Positions 24,420 through 39,340 are shown, counted from the first letter of the stretch. The stretch: DNA of 64,000 nt from Euwallacea fornicatus (GCF_040115645.1 NC_089543.1:5332001-5396000), one strand, 5' to 3'. Notes: generated by a model not told the origin, from the letters alone. Program-made: numbers and translations.

Positions 24420-27265
24420 GAATCACCCGTGTCCCCCATCTTCCCCAATTGGGAGTTGTAGAATTCCCACATCACCGAATTCCTGTGGCTCATTTTGCAG
24501 TTTAATTCGGGTCATTTTCGAATGAACTAATGTCCTGTTGATCGGAAAAGTGAAAGTTGTTTCAACCGTTCGCGCATAAAAATTAAAATAAAGTATTAAG
24601 ACAGACAACTAATATCCGGCCAGAATCAAGATAATCTGTTTAACAAAAGACCTGATGTATATTGACACTATGAGTAAAGTCGCGTTATATCATGCGAATG
24701 CAATAAAACGTTACAATTGCCAGGTGATGTTAATGAATGAAAGCGCATTTAACCTTCAGGTAAAATTAAATGTTTATTTATGATTTAATTAAATTAGTAC
24801 CATACGTGGTTACATATTGAACCTCTGGCAATTAACTGAAACAAAGAACACTAACTGCTACCGCTGAGAACACTGTATTGATATATTTTATAATGCGAAA
24901 AATTCATTAAATCGATTTTACATTTATTATGCACTATCATAGCGGATAATTTGCGAATTTGAACGAAAATCAACCGAAAGCCTCCGCACATAAGCCCACT
25001 TCCAAGTAAACAATAAACGGCCTTAATAATAAAATAAAACGTTTGATGGCAGGCGAAATTGAAACCGTCCAGCATGAGATAACTTTCCAAAAATAAATGG
25101 CTAATAATTAACTTCTAGAATCTAGATTTATTATACTCATATCGACCATTAAACTGACACACCCAGCTGACCAGACTGACCATAGATACGCTTCTGACCG
25201 GGAAGCCGCATAGCTCTATAAGTCATACTTGTCAATCTGGTATAATTAATTAGGTAAAAATGTAAAGCTATTCGACTTCATCAAAAATATATAAATAATA
25301 TATTTAACCGTGGCAAAAACGATAAGAGTCGTCTCCCATGTTCGTGCATGATGTATATCCCTGTAATAACACAATCGATTTTAGTACAAATTATCTAAAA
25401 ATACTATTTTATTTTAGTCATATTACTGAGCAATATTTAAATTAATGGGGAAGCTAATGTGCTGTTTAGGCACTAATTTAATTATACCCCTTATTATTAT
25501 TATTATTCGTAAATTAAAAACAAATAACCAGAAATTTATTATTCGGGCTACTTCGAGTGGAAATGACGCGTCCCCGTGATGCCGGACCTATTAAAAGATG
25601 AAAGTGAAAAGTAAGGCCCTATGGTCTGGAAAATTTGGTGCCCGACTCTGCCTCATCCGATTCATGGCGGTGCAAAAAAATTCTCTCAATTTTTTTACTA
25701 AAAAATTAAAAAACCGAATTCCTTATCGATCAGCGCCCCACTTATAATAACAGTTCTGGATCATGCAGAGTGTGATGGCCGTATATCGAAAATTAATTTG
25801 TGCTTCCTGAAAATTCTATTAGAATCTAAAATTATAAACTCGGTGTTATGGGCTGCTCATTGGATTTTAATCAATTATCTAGTTAATCTGAAGTAAGCAC
25901 TTATTTGTTTTCTTTTTATTTTCTTCCGCTGACTCTATACTTCAATTTATAAAGGTAAAATTGCTAGTGCGTTTAAAGCTGATAGGCTTTGGAATATTGA
26001 TGGTTACTGATTAAATTTTAATATTTATCACTTTTAGGTCCGGCCCTAATGGGCTAAACGTTGAAGATTTATCACTGAAAAATGGATTCGTTGGGATTAC
26101 GTGCCTGTTTTAATCCGATAGAAAGGGTTATTGAATACACAATTTAAACGCATTTCTCGATATAACTACACCTGGCTCATCTTTTTCGCCATATTGCTAT
26201 AACGCTTTTAATTAGCGACGAACAATTGTTTTTATTTTATTGGTGAAATCCGGCAATTATTTGTCGAAACAGCAACTGCATTCCATCGAAGAGTGGCAAT
26301 TTGCATGTATCATCGTACTTTTTGTTTAAAAATACATCCCCACCCCGCTGGGATGGCAATGCATTCTTATTAAAGCTATGTAATTCGCAATAACCTCTCG
26401 TAAGAACCATATTGGAGTTTCATATCGATTGTATACTTCGTTTAATACGACCATTTCCAGCATGTTCATAGAAATTGCAGCAAGACTTTGCACGTACTCG
26501 CGATTTTTATGCTGTCTCTCTGATGTCGGGGATTAGAAATTTTCAGCGCACGTGATTTTTATAGGTGAATTCATAATTGATCCGCTCTAACTTTTAATAT
26601 TTTTTTTACACGATTTCGCTCTGCAAGATACTGGAATTCACTTCCCGAGCGAGTTTACTTTCCATTTGATATCTGGCCCCGAATCACTCGTCTCACTAAT
26701 GACACGAAACGCTAATTTGGGATCATGCTCTACATGTCGATATGAATAAAAAGCTTTACACAATAATCTATAGATACATTAGCAGTGACCCCACTTTCCC
26801 TAATCGAGTGTACGTATTGTGTTTTTTTGTCTCCGGTAATAACCCCGTTTACCTCGAATACGTTCAATAAAATGCACGCAAACAAAATTTTAAAACGAGT
26901 TTACGGTGGAATAAAAACTGAAATTATTTACACCCAAAGTTTGCAGAACTCATTCAAATGTATGTTAAGTAGTGTGCCGTATGGCGGATATATTAAACTT
27001 AGAGCTAAACGAGCACTGCTTTGCATATTAGCCTTTTGTTTTACTGCAAAACCGAAAATTTGTGGCATATACCCTGAATAACGATCACGTAAAACTTAAA
27101 CAGAAAAACCCGTAAGGGCAGGCTAAATTAAATAAAAACGCAATAAAATACCGTTGCGTCGCACCAAACAACACAACTCTTCATTACCTTTGATACAATC
27201 CAATCTAATTGCGGATGGGCACTGGACTTATTTCTACGAATTTTTATTTTCCCGTCTACGATTTT

Positions 27266-27269
<4 letters not shown>
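24420..27269. other. No gene recognised; small TTA microsatellite
   Basis: AT-rich DNA. A (TTA)n run lies at about 25491-25507. Open frames at 24851-25090 and 26785-27081 show no family resemblance. Confidence 0.5.

Positions 27270-27311
<42 letters not shown>
27270..27311. repeat. Uninterrupted poly-A run of 42
   Basis: A continuous A tract is followed by ATTGGCATGAG. No retrotransposon body or processed gene is recognisable to its left, so it is either a homopolymer expansion or the tail of a decayed insertion. Its exact length may be unreliable. Confidence 0.9.
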
Positions 27312-27314
<3 letters not shown>

Positions 27315-30300
27315 GCATGAGTAGTTCAAAGTCAACCAGGTCATTGGATGAGGGTCATCGGGATTTTACAAAACAAGTCAAACATAAAATCCACTATTCG
27401 CGGGGGTTTGCGATTTGACGTCCATTAATCATGAATACCGTAAATCGATTTTATGAAACACAAATAAAACACTATTTTAAACGGCTTTCTTTATATTGAG
27501 GTTCAACGATTCGGCGGTTTCAAGTTGCATTCAAATACGTTAAATAAAACTTGCTATAGTGGCGTTTTAGTTCGAGGGTGGTGATTTTGCCATGAGAAGT
27601 TGCGAGAGCAATTTTGGTGGCAAGGGAATCAAATTTCGGTAATTGAAGGAGGTTCGATACCCGGTAGGAGCTAATGACTCAGGAAATGACGTCCTTGAAA
27701 TCATAGGACCTGGAACCAGGCCGAATCGGCGGGAGGTTTTGAGATTAGATCAACATAAGATTTTATAATAATGGGCCCCTCGGGAAAAAAACTCCGAAAC
27801 ATACATAGCGGACGTCCAGGCCGGGAGGTAGGAACCGCATCGAACCCTGGACATGGAAGATTAACATGAGATGAGAAATCTGTTTTTATTTCCTGGCATC
27901 TGCACGGATTGTCCAATCGAAGAAATTCTGCGTGGAGGTCGCGGTGCTCAAGACCGGCCATCGTTCCGAAAATTTTTCAATCTTACAATTGGAGCCGCCG
28001 AGGCTCAAAATGCCTCAAAATTTCAAAATTTTGAATCCCTCGCGTAACCGGTCAAAGCCACGACTGGTCAGATTGCAAACGTGCTAAACTTTTTTGTTTT
28101 CCTTCACTAATTCGCTTGGTTGAATTTTTGTACGTATTTCTCGTGTCAATCTACTATGTCCGGAGTGGGCCTGGACACCCGGTACATATGTTACTCTGGA
28201 GGCGTTATTTGAGTTTCCGATGCTTGGGATGCCCATAGTACGGAGGAAGATAATCCAGATCTGTCAAAAAATTCAAATTTTGCCTTTACTCCAAGCCCCG
28301 TTTGGCCCCACGTGTCCCGAAGGTCACTTAGTGTTCCGCTTGCAGTAATTCGTTGTATGTAACGCATTTATATAAAGCAATAAAACCGACCATTATTATG
28401 CAATGATTACGTATGTGGTGGACTCGACTTTCTAAACAACTAAAAAGATGCCCAATATTTCGTATTCTCGAAATGTTTTAATTCTCTTATCAACCGACAA
28501 ATTTCTCCCATATTAACAATTTTCTGCCTCTCTATTGTTTGAACCTCCTGATGAAATACCCGTAAGAGCTAATGTTGCTCTCAACAGCTCTTTAAACCCA
28601 AACTCGAGATTTCTGAAAAAGCTAATAGAGACAGAGAACTTATTGAAGATTTATGTCATCGAAACACAATTTCTCGTCGTTAGCCCACTAAAGACCCATT
28701 TACTAGAAATAATAATGAAAATGTTCACAATTCTTTCCAGTGTTTTCACGATGTTCCTAAACTCATGATTCATCCAAGCACTCCTTTTCAAGTAGGCTGA
28801 TAATTTCCACAGATAAAGTAAAACCATAAATGCTATGTAGGCAGATTATCGTATAAACTTCTTTGATGTAGTAAATAGGAGCCAATTTTCATGCTTACCG
28901 ACCAACCGGAATAGCTCAAGTGATTTCAAGTGGACTCATCTGAGGGGGAAAATTAATGAAAACATAAAATAGTGTTGCGCGCAGAGATGGAAATTTATCA
29001 GATCATTTAAAAAGCTGATTCGAAAAGTTCTCGTGGAAATTCCATTCCATACCCCTATATAGGGGAGGTTTATGTTTATAAGTCTCGCACCGCGAGAAAT
29101 CATTTTAAAAATAAGCAATCTTACTTAAATATACTTTCGACGCGGTTTTATGGTGTAGCTTTCCCACTTTTTTTGTTGAGCAGAAGAAGAAATGAAATTC
29201 AGTCAAAGAATATGTAATGAACCTGAAAGACAAGGAAGGGTTGCGTATCTCTACGAGAATTGCTGAGATCTTCTGAATCAAAGTATCAGTAGTTTCCAAA
29301 TCCTTAAATTCTTCCCATTTGCTGAGTCGACAAAGTCGACGAGTTTAAGTAGAATCTTATGATACATCTTTAAGTTGGAAATTTCATACTTTGCTGGGGC
29401 TGGTTGTGAAATATGCACGAATGCGCGATTCGCTTTTCGTTATTACCAGGTATGTCGCTACTTATCTGAATGGGCTTTGTTAAGGAGATCGCGCCAAGAA
29501 GGGACAACAATTTAATAAAACTTATAGCAGCTCATCTGTAGTTGTGGCCGTTAGGCTGCTGCCCTTCAGATTCACTTCTGTTGCATACTAACCGGCAGAC
29601 AGTACGTACCATATGGGATTTATTTTTAATTCGAATTTATTAGAAAATTTTATCCTTGGTAAGTTTGTGCATTCCTACAACCTATAAAGGCAGTTTGCAA
29701 AAATTGGGTATCCCATTTGATATGGGACAGATTGGAAATTATGAAAATTGCTCTTGAGTAAAGCACCTTTGTTTTTAATTTTAGGGGAAACATGTATTAC
29801 GCAAAGTTGTTTCGAATTCAAAGACAAGCCCAACAATGAAGTTACAAGTTTCTAATGCGCAAACTTTTACCAAGAATGAAATTTTCTGATAAATTCCAAT
29901 TTTAGAAAATCCCATATGGTGTGTATTTTCTGCATCTTCGTGGTCCTCTCGGTACGCTCGACTCTCTGGAAATGAAATTTCCCTTCTAAGGTCAATTATC
30001 TAGTTCTTCTTCAGCTGGCCATCAATACTAGGAGGCTAACCAGGACTTCCACGAGCTCATTCCCGGCTCTAAATCTCTCTCGATTACTTGCAATTCAAAC
30101 AAGATTCAGGCTATTAATTTTCCGTCGTCCCCTTAAAGCATCAAAATGTTGGGAATATTCTATATCTGCAATACAACATTTGAACTTAATACTTCCCACC
30201 CAAGAGATATTACAAATAAGAAGAAGAAGCTCAAAACCATTAATCTTAATATTGTAATGATCATAGCAACATATTTATACAGTTAAATGTTACCTAGTAG

Positions 30301-32770
30301 GTGTTGATCTTCGGGCTGGGCGAGATGTGGTTTTCGATAAACATGTTTTAAAGAGAAAACAGGTTACGCAACTCATAGTTTCGTTTAAGGTGGCATACGA
30401 TGCAGGAGCTTAAGTAATTAAGGTCCCGAATGGATTTTCGATGGTATGACCATGGACCAAGCGACGATTCTTACCCTGTCAAAAACTGGGGTCGCGGTTG
30501 GGGATAAAACTCCACGAAAAACATATTTGATATAAGAATTATATTAAAACGTAACCATCAGCATTTACTTGACAAACCATGAGGCTGAAGCAGAATTATT
30601 CCTCGTATTCAATATTTCAACTTACGGTTTACGTTTATGGCATGATCTGCATGCATATGTCAGGCGGTGTTATCTTGATGCTAGTTGTCATGTTACATGA
30701 TTATTGTGATTTAAATATTCAACTAAGACTGGCATGACATTTTACACTGACCGTAATGATTGTCAAAGGTTGTAATTGCGGTGCACACGTTTGTAAGCAA
30801 ATTACAACAGTATGTTATTTGAAAACTGAGGTGGATGTCAGGAAATTATCTTCTCACCTTTGTGTGCATGCCAATACCGTTCACGTGAACTTCGACCTCT
30901 TTGAAATGTGGTCGGTTGCATGAGTCAACTCTGCGATCTGTGCGCAACGCGCAAACGCGACTTAATACCAAGCACGTTGGCCCAGCTACAACGCAATCGA
31001 CATCGGTGAGATTGACATTTTATCCGCATTCCTCAATAATTTTTGCATTAAGGATCTTGCAAAATCGCATTTTTCACTTAAAGATGTGTCGTCCACGAAT
31101 GAAGTGCTATGTTAATTTGAAAAACAATTTGCCCGGTTTCCGTACCGATACCTCCATATGTCTTCCGGGTATTTTTTGAATATTTAATTAGCTGATAAAT
31201 TAAATTTGGGTTTCACGATTTCTAATTAAATTTTATAGTGGTAAATGCGAACCAGAAAAGTAATAACGTTTTAAGCCTTGGCGAAAAAGTTTCTTCATCA
31301 TGAAGTTCCGTGATTCTGCATCGCTTGGAATGAGAATTGAAGAACGTCGCGCAGCATGTTAGAAGAGGGAAAAATAACTAATGAAATCGTACCGGAACAA
31401 AATTAAAACATAAAAATCTTAAATAGAAAAAAGCCACAACTACTAATGCTCAATAACTGTGACCTAGCTGGCCTTTTTAAGGTCTTTTACATCGCAGCAT
31501 TCTTGTCGTCCCGAGCCTAAATAGCACACAAAAGAGTCTCTATAATTGCCAGTGAAGGTAGTCAAAACTTTGACTTACATTGGCAGTAATGAAAAGCATG
31601 AAGATGTACAGGTACCTATGAAGCTCGTATTAATTAAACACGAAGGCGGGAGGAAACAGGGCATTTCCGATACTTCAGATCGAACAGACCCTCCGAGGTA
31701 TCTTATGTTCTAGGTAAAGAGACATTGCAGGGGTGAACAAGAGGGAAATTAGTGTACGTTGTAACATAAAAGTCCTGAATTTTCTATCAAATTTTGACAG
31801 AATGAACTCAAATCAATTCACATTAATTGATTTGTGATTTCCGACCCGAGTGTGAATTTTTTGGAAACTTCTAATTTACAGGGTGTCCCAGAAACATTGG
31901 CACAAATGAATGTAGCGGGCTAAGGGATAAAAAAAATAGAGTCATTCAGCTAAATGCTCCTGTCTTAAAAAAATTGCTTGTTTTCATTCTATTTAAGAAT
32001 TATTTTTTATTGTGTGGATGGGGAATAAATCTCACAACTTTGATTTACCGGCTTGAAATTGCTCTTAGGGGGGTTGTTGCGTACGATAAATTCACTTAAA
32101 ATCGTTGGTCCGTTCTCTGTAACTTCAACCGTTTTCGAGATACTTTCAATTAATATCTACATAAAGGACAAATACACAGAGGTGCAAGAAAATGGAATAA
32201 ATAGACGAAAATGTATTTGACTTGAAAACTTCATTTTTCCCCAGCTAGCTTGAAAAGACACCATTTTTCTCCATTTTGAATGACTCCAAAGTAAGTTTTC
32301 TTGCCTTTTTTTACGTATGGCTCATTATTTACGTAGAGAACTAATCGGCTACAATATCGCCATCATCCCCATTGGTGTTTTATCCATGATTTTCATCGAA
32401 AAGAATGTCAAATAAACGTTGCCATGAATCAAAACTCGGTATCCTTTTGTGATTGGGATTTAATTAATGCTTGATTTAGTTGAATGTAATTCAATTATAG
32501 TTAAATGAAGCAGCGTTAAAAATCGCCACGCTTTTGAGTACTTCACCCTCGCGGCTTAAACCTTTCAGCACTGCGCGCTTCGGGATTTAAACGAGAGGTT
32601 CGGGTCGTAATGACATACTTTACGACCTTGGTGTATAATAAACTATTAGCTACCCCACTACTACAATATGCCGTTTGTCGCACATTTGACTGAACGTATT
32701 TGTAAGTAAGGTGAACTGAAGAAATGGATTTCACCTCGTGAGATTGGTCAGATCAAATGAAACTGGTGAG
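27312..32770. other. No gene recognised; one solitary transposon-like end
   Basis: A GC-richer block at about 27560-28330 contains an 86-codon minus-strand frame (27701-27961) without recognisable homology. A 14-bp perfect palindrome CCCCTATATAGGGG lies at 29052-29065. A terminus TACAGGGTGTCCCAGAAAC begins at 31877, the reverse complement of the core of that at 12671-12690, and has no nearby partner. The following 250 bases may be element interior. Confidence 0.45.
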
Positions 32771-32893
32771 ATGAAAACTGACCAATAATAACATGCAATT
32801 TGATTGACCCTCTGCATCTCGCATAGCCGTACAATAATTGCAATATGAAACCGACCAATGACAGTTTGCATTTTTATTGACCCTTTGATTAGT
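32771..32893. repeat. Diverged tandem duplication, period about 74 bp
   Basis: ATGAAAACTGACCAATAATA...TTGATTGACCCTCTG at 32771 is repeated as ATGAAACCGACCAATGACAG...TTATTGACCCTTTG at 32845. A 101-codon minus-strand open frame (32731-33036) spans it, but its product is not recognised. Confidence 0.6.
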
Positions 32894-35800
32894 TGTAGGC
32901 AGGTCAATAAACGAAAAAATAGACTGTACAACTCGGGCGAATTGTCCATATCACTCTCGGACGATTGGACATCATTCCGCCTACGGCATCGTGCTTGAAT
33001 TTCGGCGTCGAACAATATATCTATTCTATCCATCACTGCCGCATTCTAGTGATACAAAATGATTTTAATTAGCAAACTTTGATATTTATTCTCGCATCAT
33101 CAGAATCTCACGTTAAGTTGAAATAACGAGCATCGCAAATCTGTCAAAACTAGCGCTTAGTTTGACGTTGCGTTTAGGTTACTTAACTAATATTTTACAC
33201 TTATGGGTTGCACCTAGTAGAAAATCACGAATACTATCAATTTTCGTTTCATTCTAATTTTCATATATTGAATTATCAACATGATCGCGCAGTCCTCAGA
33301 TTTCAGTATCCTCAAGTCGCTGATTTTTTTTTTGAGGCAAGGGAGGTAACCCATTCACTCCGGAGTGTACGTACGATTTTTTTATACCTAAATTACGCAA
33401 AAATTTGATCCAAAACACTAAAAGATAACACGTTTTCAATTATAACATCAACAGTGCCATTCACATCCATGGCAACCATAAATAAAACAATAATGGAGAT
33501 GATAACGACTTTGTGGCCGGTTAGCTCGCTAGGTAAGTAATGAGGCCTATATGTATAATTATTAACTCGCTAATCAACTGCGTTAAAAAAAAGGCGAGAA
33601 ATCGTACTTCTTTATTCGCCATTCGACACACCCAATAAAGGTGTCTTTTAATGCTAATAGTGGAAAAAAAATTTCCTGCCAGTCCCCGTGATTATTCCAT
33701 TAGTCGATGCTTTTTCGTTTTATCGTTTAAATCCAAACATAATCAATCGCCATTTTGTCAGGAGTTACTATTGAAATAGTTTGGCGAACAGTTCTTCATC
33801 ATAGCTTGAGGCCTATTGTCACTCATCCCTTGTAAGGTTTGCTAAATTCCTGTCGGTAGGTTTAGGTTTTTAGCGAAACTACCCACCCTGATTCCTCGAA
33901 GAAACGTCTTATTCAGTTATTCTGGCTTAAATGAATATAATTCTACACTGGCTCCTGTCTCCATTCACTAGAAGGCTGTCTGGAAAAGGACAGTTCGCCA
34001 GAAAGTCTAGTGCCTCCTTACCAGAAGAAGAAGTTGTCTGACGTCGTTGTAGGTACCACTGTGGATAAATTTCCGATCACCCATGTTTTCCGACAAAACC
34101 TTGAGCGACTTTTTAGCGCCTCTTCCGGACTCATTCCATTCGCCCAGGACTTTAACACCATTGAAAAATCGAAGGAATTTGGGTTCCAATAAGGAGTCTC
34201 ATCAGGACGAATGTCTACTGATCTTTTTCGTCTTTAACTGGGGGTTCCCCGCAAAGACTTGCGCTTATTTTCTGCGCAGCCAACTTTTGCGCAGATTCCA
34301 GAAGAACCTGGAACACATTTCCGAAATCCTTCCAGTCCGTGCTTCTAGGATTCTTGCATGTGCGTGCAATATTTTTGTAGGTATTCTTGTCAAACTGAAG
34401 CTGCGATTTGTTGTACTACATAGTGAAGTAGCAGTTTGTACAGCAATGTGTGACGTCTGATAGCAGCAAGACACCGCACGCAATAGAATTAAACTTTTAT
34501 TTCAATTTTAAGCATTGCATGCCTAATAAACAAATCTAATGTCTTACTCAAAATTGAATTTGAGAAAGTTAATGGGGCATGAAACAGATCTTGTATATTC
34601 CCTGACGATAAATTGAGCCAAAATAAATCACAATTTGTAACGGTTTCATAATTACATTATCTGTTTTGCCTGAAGATAAATATAAACACATAAGTGTATT
34701 AACTAGGAGTTAGAGCGGGCTTTTGAATCGAAATTGAATAAAACAAGGGCAAAATCCCAGAATTACATTTCTGAAATTGCCGCTTGGCTATGCCAAAATT
34801 ATTATCGTTAATTCACATTTGCCGATGCATTGTTGTTACGTTCATTAAACAAAACGCCCAAGTAAATAGAAAATCATCGGTTAATTATAATGCATGTACA
34901 GATTAACACATAAATTGATGGATCTGTAATTTTAATTAAAGTAATAGTAAAAGTTACCTTGTGAAGTATGCAAGTGAATAGATTCCATTGGCAGGAATTA
35001 GATATTTACTTCCAGTCGATTGATGGATGAAATCACCGAAAAAAATTCATCAAATTTGATATGGGGCGCAACATTTAACCCAAGGTCGGAGTGAACTCGG
35101 GGTAGGTATGAAAAGATTTCCCCCGGGCTAAATTTATCGAAGAGGCAAAAGTGGGAAAAATAATTTAGTTAAAAAGCCATTAAAAATCTTGTTATTTCAC
35201 ATCGCAATGAGAGACTTAAAGACATCATTTTGTACACCTAGTTTCCGAAAAAATATTCCGCTTCTTTATTCACCAAGTATTCCTTGGAAATGTCTTTTAT
35301 TTCCTCCCTTATTAAACGTGCCCAATAAAAACTAAAATCTGCAATTTTTTTCCCGTTTAAAATCTATCTAGATAATCCAATAAAGTGAAAGGCTGCTTTG
35401 CAATTCAGGAATTTTCTCAATAATTTTTCTCTGAATTTTCTCTAAGGCATGAGTCGGGCTGAAATATATGAAAAATAATTAAAAACGAAGATGCCGATGG
35501 CAAGGAATTTTAATCGCCCAAGGCGATAATGGCAAATTCATTTTCGCAGAAAAATGCTAATATTTGATCAATATCAGAAAAGGCCGTTTATGCAACCCTG
35601 ATACGCAATGCAATATAGAAGAAGCTGCAGGAGTTCGTGAACGTATTTAATATTATTTATTAATACATTTCCTTCCGTTATGGTTCTGTAACTAAGAGAA
35701 CGCACGTTTTAACTCTCGAACGAATTTTCAATTCAAATTTCTAGCAAGAGTAGTCGAGAATACCGGTACATTTAATTCAAGAGTTCAAGTTCTTTTTGAT

Positions 35801-38800
35801 GGCAGCTAGAACCTGCTAGTTTACGATTAGGCCGATTCCACATGAACGAAAACACCGAATGTGCTAAAGCTGGAAGTGCGGCCACATTGCGACGGTTCTC
35901 AAGTGTCGAATGAAGGTTCAGTCACAAATTGCCCGACATGCACCGACCTGCATAGTTTTAACAACCACCGGCATCCTTGACGAAGAAGGTGATGTGAAGG
36001 TGGATTAGCGTCAAATGTTCTATCGGAACAAGAAACAACACTTCATGCAGTATAAACATAAAAAAGGAATATGGCAATTAGTAAAAATATTCGTATCCCT
36101 GAATGGATTTCCGTCTTAGATTTCGAATGCGTTGGTCATAAATAAGCCTGGGAAGAGGTAGGAAGAGCATTCGAATGTTAAAGAAAGCAATTTGAATACA
36201 CATGAAGGAGTCAAATGTAAAAAAAGGATGCGAGTGAAAAAACTGCCAAGGAAAACTGGAAAACGTATTTAATTGCAAAAAAATAATCAGCACTAGAAAT
36301 CCACACGTGCGCACCAATCGACCTGCGAAAGCCAAATGGGAGAAGCTGATTAAAATGTACATCGCTAATCAAAATCTAACTTGTTTTTATCGAGTTTGAA
36401 AGATTTACCACATATAATTATGTATATTTGTAACAACTTTTCTGCTACTTCTTGAGGCTGATGTACATATGGTAAAATGAATTGTCTCAAAATGTTTACG
36501 TTTTTGGCAGAATTGACGATGTAATGAACACCAATCGATCAGATTCCCGGTACCGTCCGGAAACCAGATAACTGATAAATTTCATTGAACTTTTTATCGT
36601 AATAATGTTTTTTGCACACATCTTTCATTGTTTTCGATGAGCGAATATTTCCGCTTAATCTACCTGTTTCCATTTTCAGACTGTTATTCTCGAATTTCGG
36701 CTCGGCATTTTCAACAAACTTCCATTTTCATTTACTTATTTGCCCCAGCATTAATGACCAAATAAAAGCATAAGTACCAAATGGCAACGGCTTAGGAAAT
36801 ACTTTCACGAGCTTTACACCCGAATATTACTTTGGAAAAATAAATATTCCAATATCCCACACAGTGATTTCATTTAGGAAGGATTATTTGAAATAAAGCC
36901 CTTCCATAATCAAAAAAGGACAGCATTTTCAAACAGGCATTAGGGGAAAATCAATAGAGTCGCAGGCTTCTTTTTCGGAAGGTTGTTTCATGGCGCTGCG
37001 TTTTCCTTAACTTTTGTCTTGTTTATCTTTTAATTTTTTGTTCAATTGCAGTGCATTTCCTGAAGGTTTTTCGTTGCAATAAATTCATGCATCTCCAAAA
37101 GTCCGTAGGCACAATATGATCTTCCAGTGTAGGTAAACGTAGGTATTCCCATTGTGTATAACAATCGAATCCTACGCATACCTAAAGCTGCGCAACGCTC
37201 AACTTTCGAAGTAATAATTCGATACTTAAATTTACACATATGACGTAAGATTTTGAGTAATTTGAAGGTTTATATCAACTATAAGATAAAGTCACCTTAA
37301 AGGACAAAAAATGTCCGAGGGAACTGAAATGGCCTGTCGCCTCTAACACTGAAAAATAATCCGCATTTTTTGTGGTTTCACTTTAATATTCGGTAAGCCC
37401 AATCGGGCAGTGCTGCACGTATTCTTTGTGTAAGTGTGATCCCCTTATGAAAGTAATGACGTCGTCTCAGTCGACATTAATTTCTATCATAATTGGGTTC
37501 TAAATTCCCTGTTGCCCATCGACGAGCAAAAAGATTTTTAAGAGCCAGATATGTCCAGCTCAGCAATATTGATCCTTTAGAAGCAAGGGAGTCAAATTAA
37601 CAAGAAAGATGTTTACACCGTGACCACGAACAAATAACCTTTTCATTAAAAGTGTCTACAACATACAAATAGTTATTTGTCTCGAAATAATTTTATTCGA
37701 AGTCCTTGGTTGTACAAATCTTAGAATTATACCATTCATTGTGCGAGCCAGACTCATTACGTAAGAGCAGGTACGTTTATTCGTTTGCACCAGGGTCCAG
37801 ATTTCTTGGAGCATGGGAAGTTATTTTAATAAATACATAATACATTCAGTAAAATTACTTGAAGAATGCGGTTTATGTACTTTAGACATGCGAGAAAGCA
37901 ATCCCGATTCGTAAAAACATGTGGGGTCCTCCTATGGTACGTATGGTGGGTAAAAATGGATAAAACTCAGCAACCGCTGTATTGGCATAACGAATGCTTT
38001 TAGAAGGGCATCGGCCAGGTGCGAAAATTCTGCATTTGAGGTCTACATTCCAGTCCACTGGACAGAACGGAATTGATCTCAAACGTCACACTAAATGCCG
38101 AGGAATTATATTACTTCATGGTCTCCTGATGACTCGAGACTGAACACGGACGACACTTACTCTTCCTCCTCGGGACCTATTCGTGGGAAACGTTATAGTA
38201 TAGTTCATCCTGAAGTTTGGGTCAATAATCGGCAGATAACAGAGAGACCCCACCCAGTGTGATGGCACGGATGCAACAGCAAATCCCATAATTGAAGATG
38301 CAAAAATAGATGATGGTCAGAAATGTCTATAATATTTGATTATAGGAATAAACACTGCAATCGATTCGAGGGTCAGAAGATAGCTAGCTTATCAACCCTA
38401 GAAAGGCCAAGTCTCAGTTTTGTAATTGAATTTCTTAATTAGTGTTAAGCAAAGAAACCGCTGTGGGGTCTGGATTACGAGGCAAATAAATTCAAATAGA
38501 ATCAAAACGATGCTTCTATAACCTTTCGTATTTTATGAATCGGATCATTAATTCGTGTCGCTTGGGCTGATGATCATTGCATCAACTTTTACTTTTCGAA
38601 CACACATACCGAACTGTATATGAATTAACTCCTCTGCGGAACCACACTAGCACTTACTAGTCTACATTCACATGAAACCTATCGAAAACTGCTAACGACC
38701 CACAGTGACCTAAATATCGGATAATGTCACGAATCAAATTGACGGTAAGCGGCAATTTTTTAAATGGTCTGCTAAAAGTGCAGAGTAAACATGACCACTG

Positions 38801-39340
38801 TCCCATGGTTTAACGCGAAAAAGGAACATCCCAACATTAGGAAAACAAAAACTGACTGTCCTTCATATTGTTAACGAGAGTGGTTGACCGACTATCCTTA
38901 TCTTTTATTGTCACCCAGATGGCCAGGAAAATACAGCTGGCAAACACGTAAATTTTATGAAAGGGGAACTATACTCTCACTTTCGATTTGCTATTGTGTC
39001 ATAAAGGTAATTTCACTGATATTCTCTCAAAGCACGAAAAATAATTTTCCGTTCCAACCAACTTAGCTGGCGCATGTGCACTTACTACGCCATTTTATTA
39101 ATACAAGATTACACGACTTGCTCTGGTCTGTTGTCAGTGTGGGCCATTTACCTTCGTATTTAACTAAGGTACATACAATTTCACCTATATTTTCGGTTTC
39201 TTTCGAGGCAATCTCTAATGGTTTCGAACATCTATATTTCAGAAATTATCACCATAGTGTGCCAAAGAATGCTGAACCGACACTGCTTTATGTCCTGGAG
39301 GTTGTAATAAAAACACTACCGGGGGCCATATGGATTTCCA
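32894..39340. other. No recognisable gene
   Basis: AT-rich DNA. The block 33950-34480 has overlapping open frames on both strands (longest 125 codons) and slightly higher GC, suggesting an old insertion or exon, but nothing identifiable. No other support for coding was found. Confidence 0.45.

Noticed and set aside
27590..27675. tRNA-like GGTTCGATACCC near 27652
   Set aside because: It resembles a T loop only. There is no A-box, anticodon arm or acceptor stem pairing in the preceding 80 bases.
34007..34483. Overlapping frames on both strands up to 125 codons
   Set aside because: None of the products resembles a known protein and the strands conflict. Kept only as a GC-richer patch.
36078..36362. 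94-codon minus-strand frame with a hydrophobic, signal-like start
   Set aside because: Phenylalanine/leucine-rich product from AT-rich DNA with no domain, splice context or conservation evidence.
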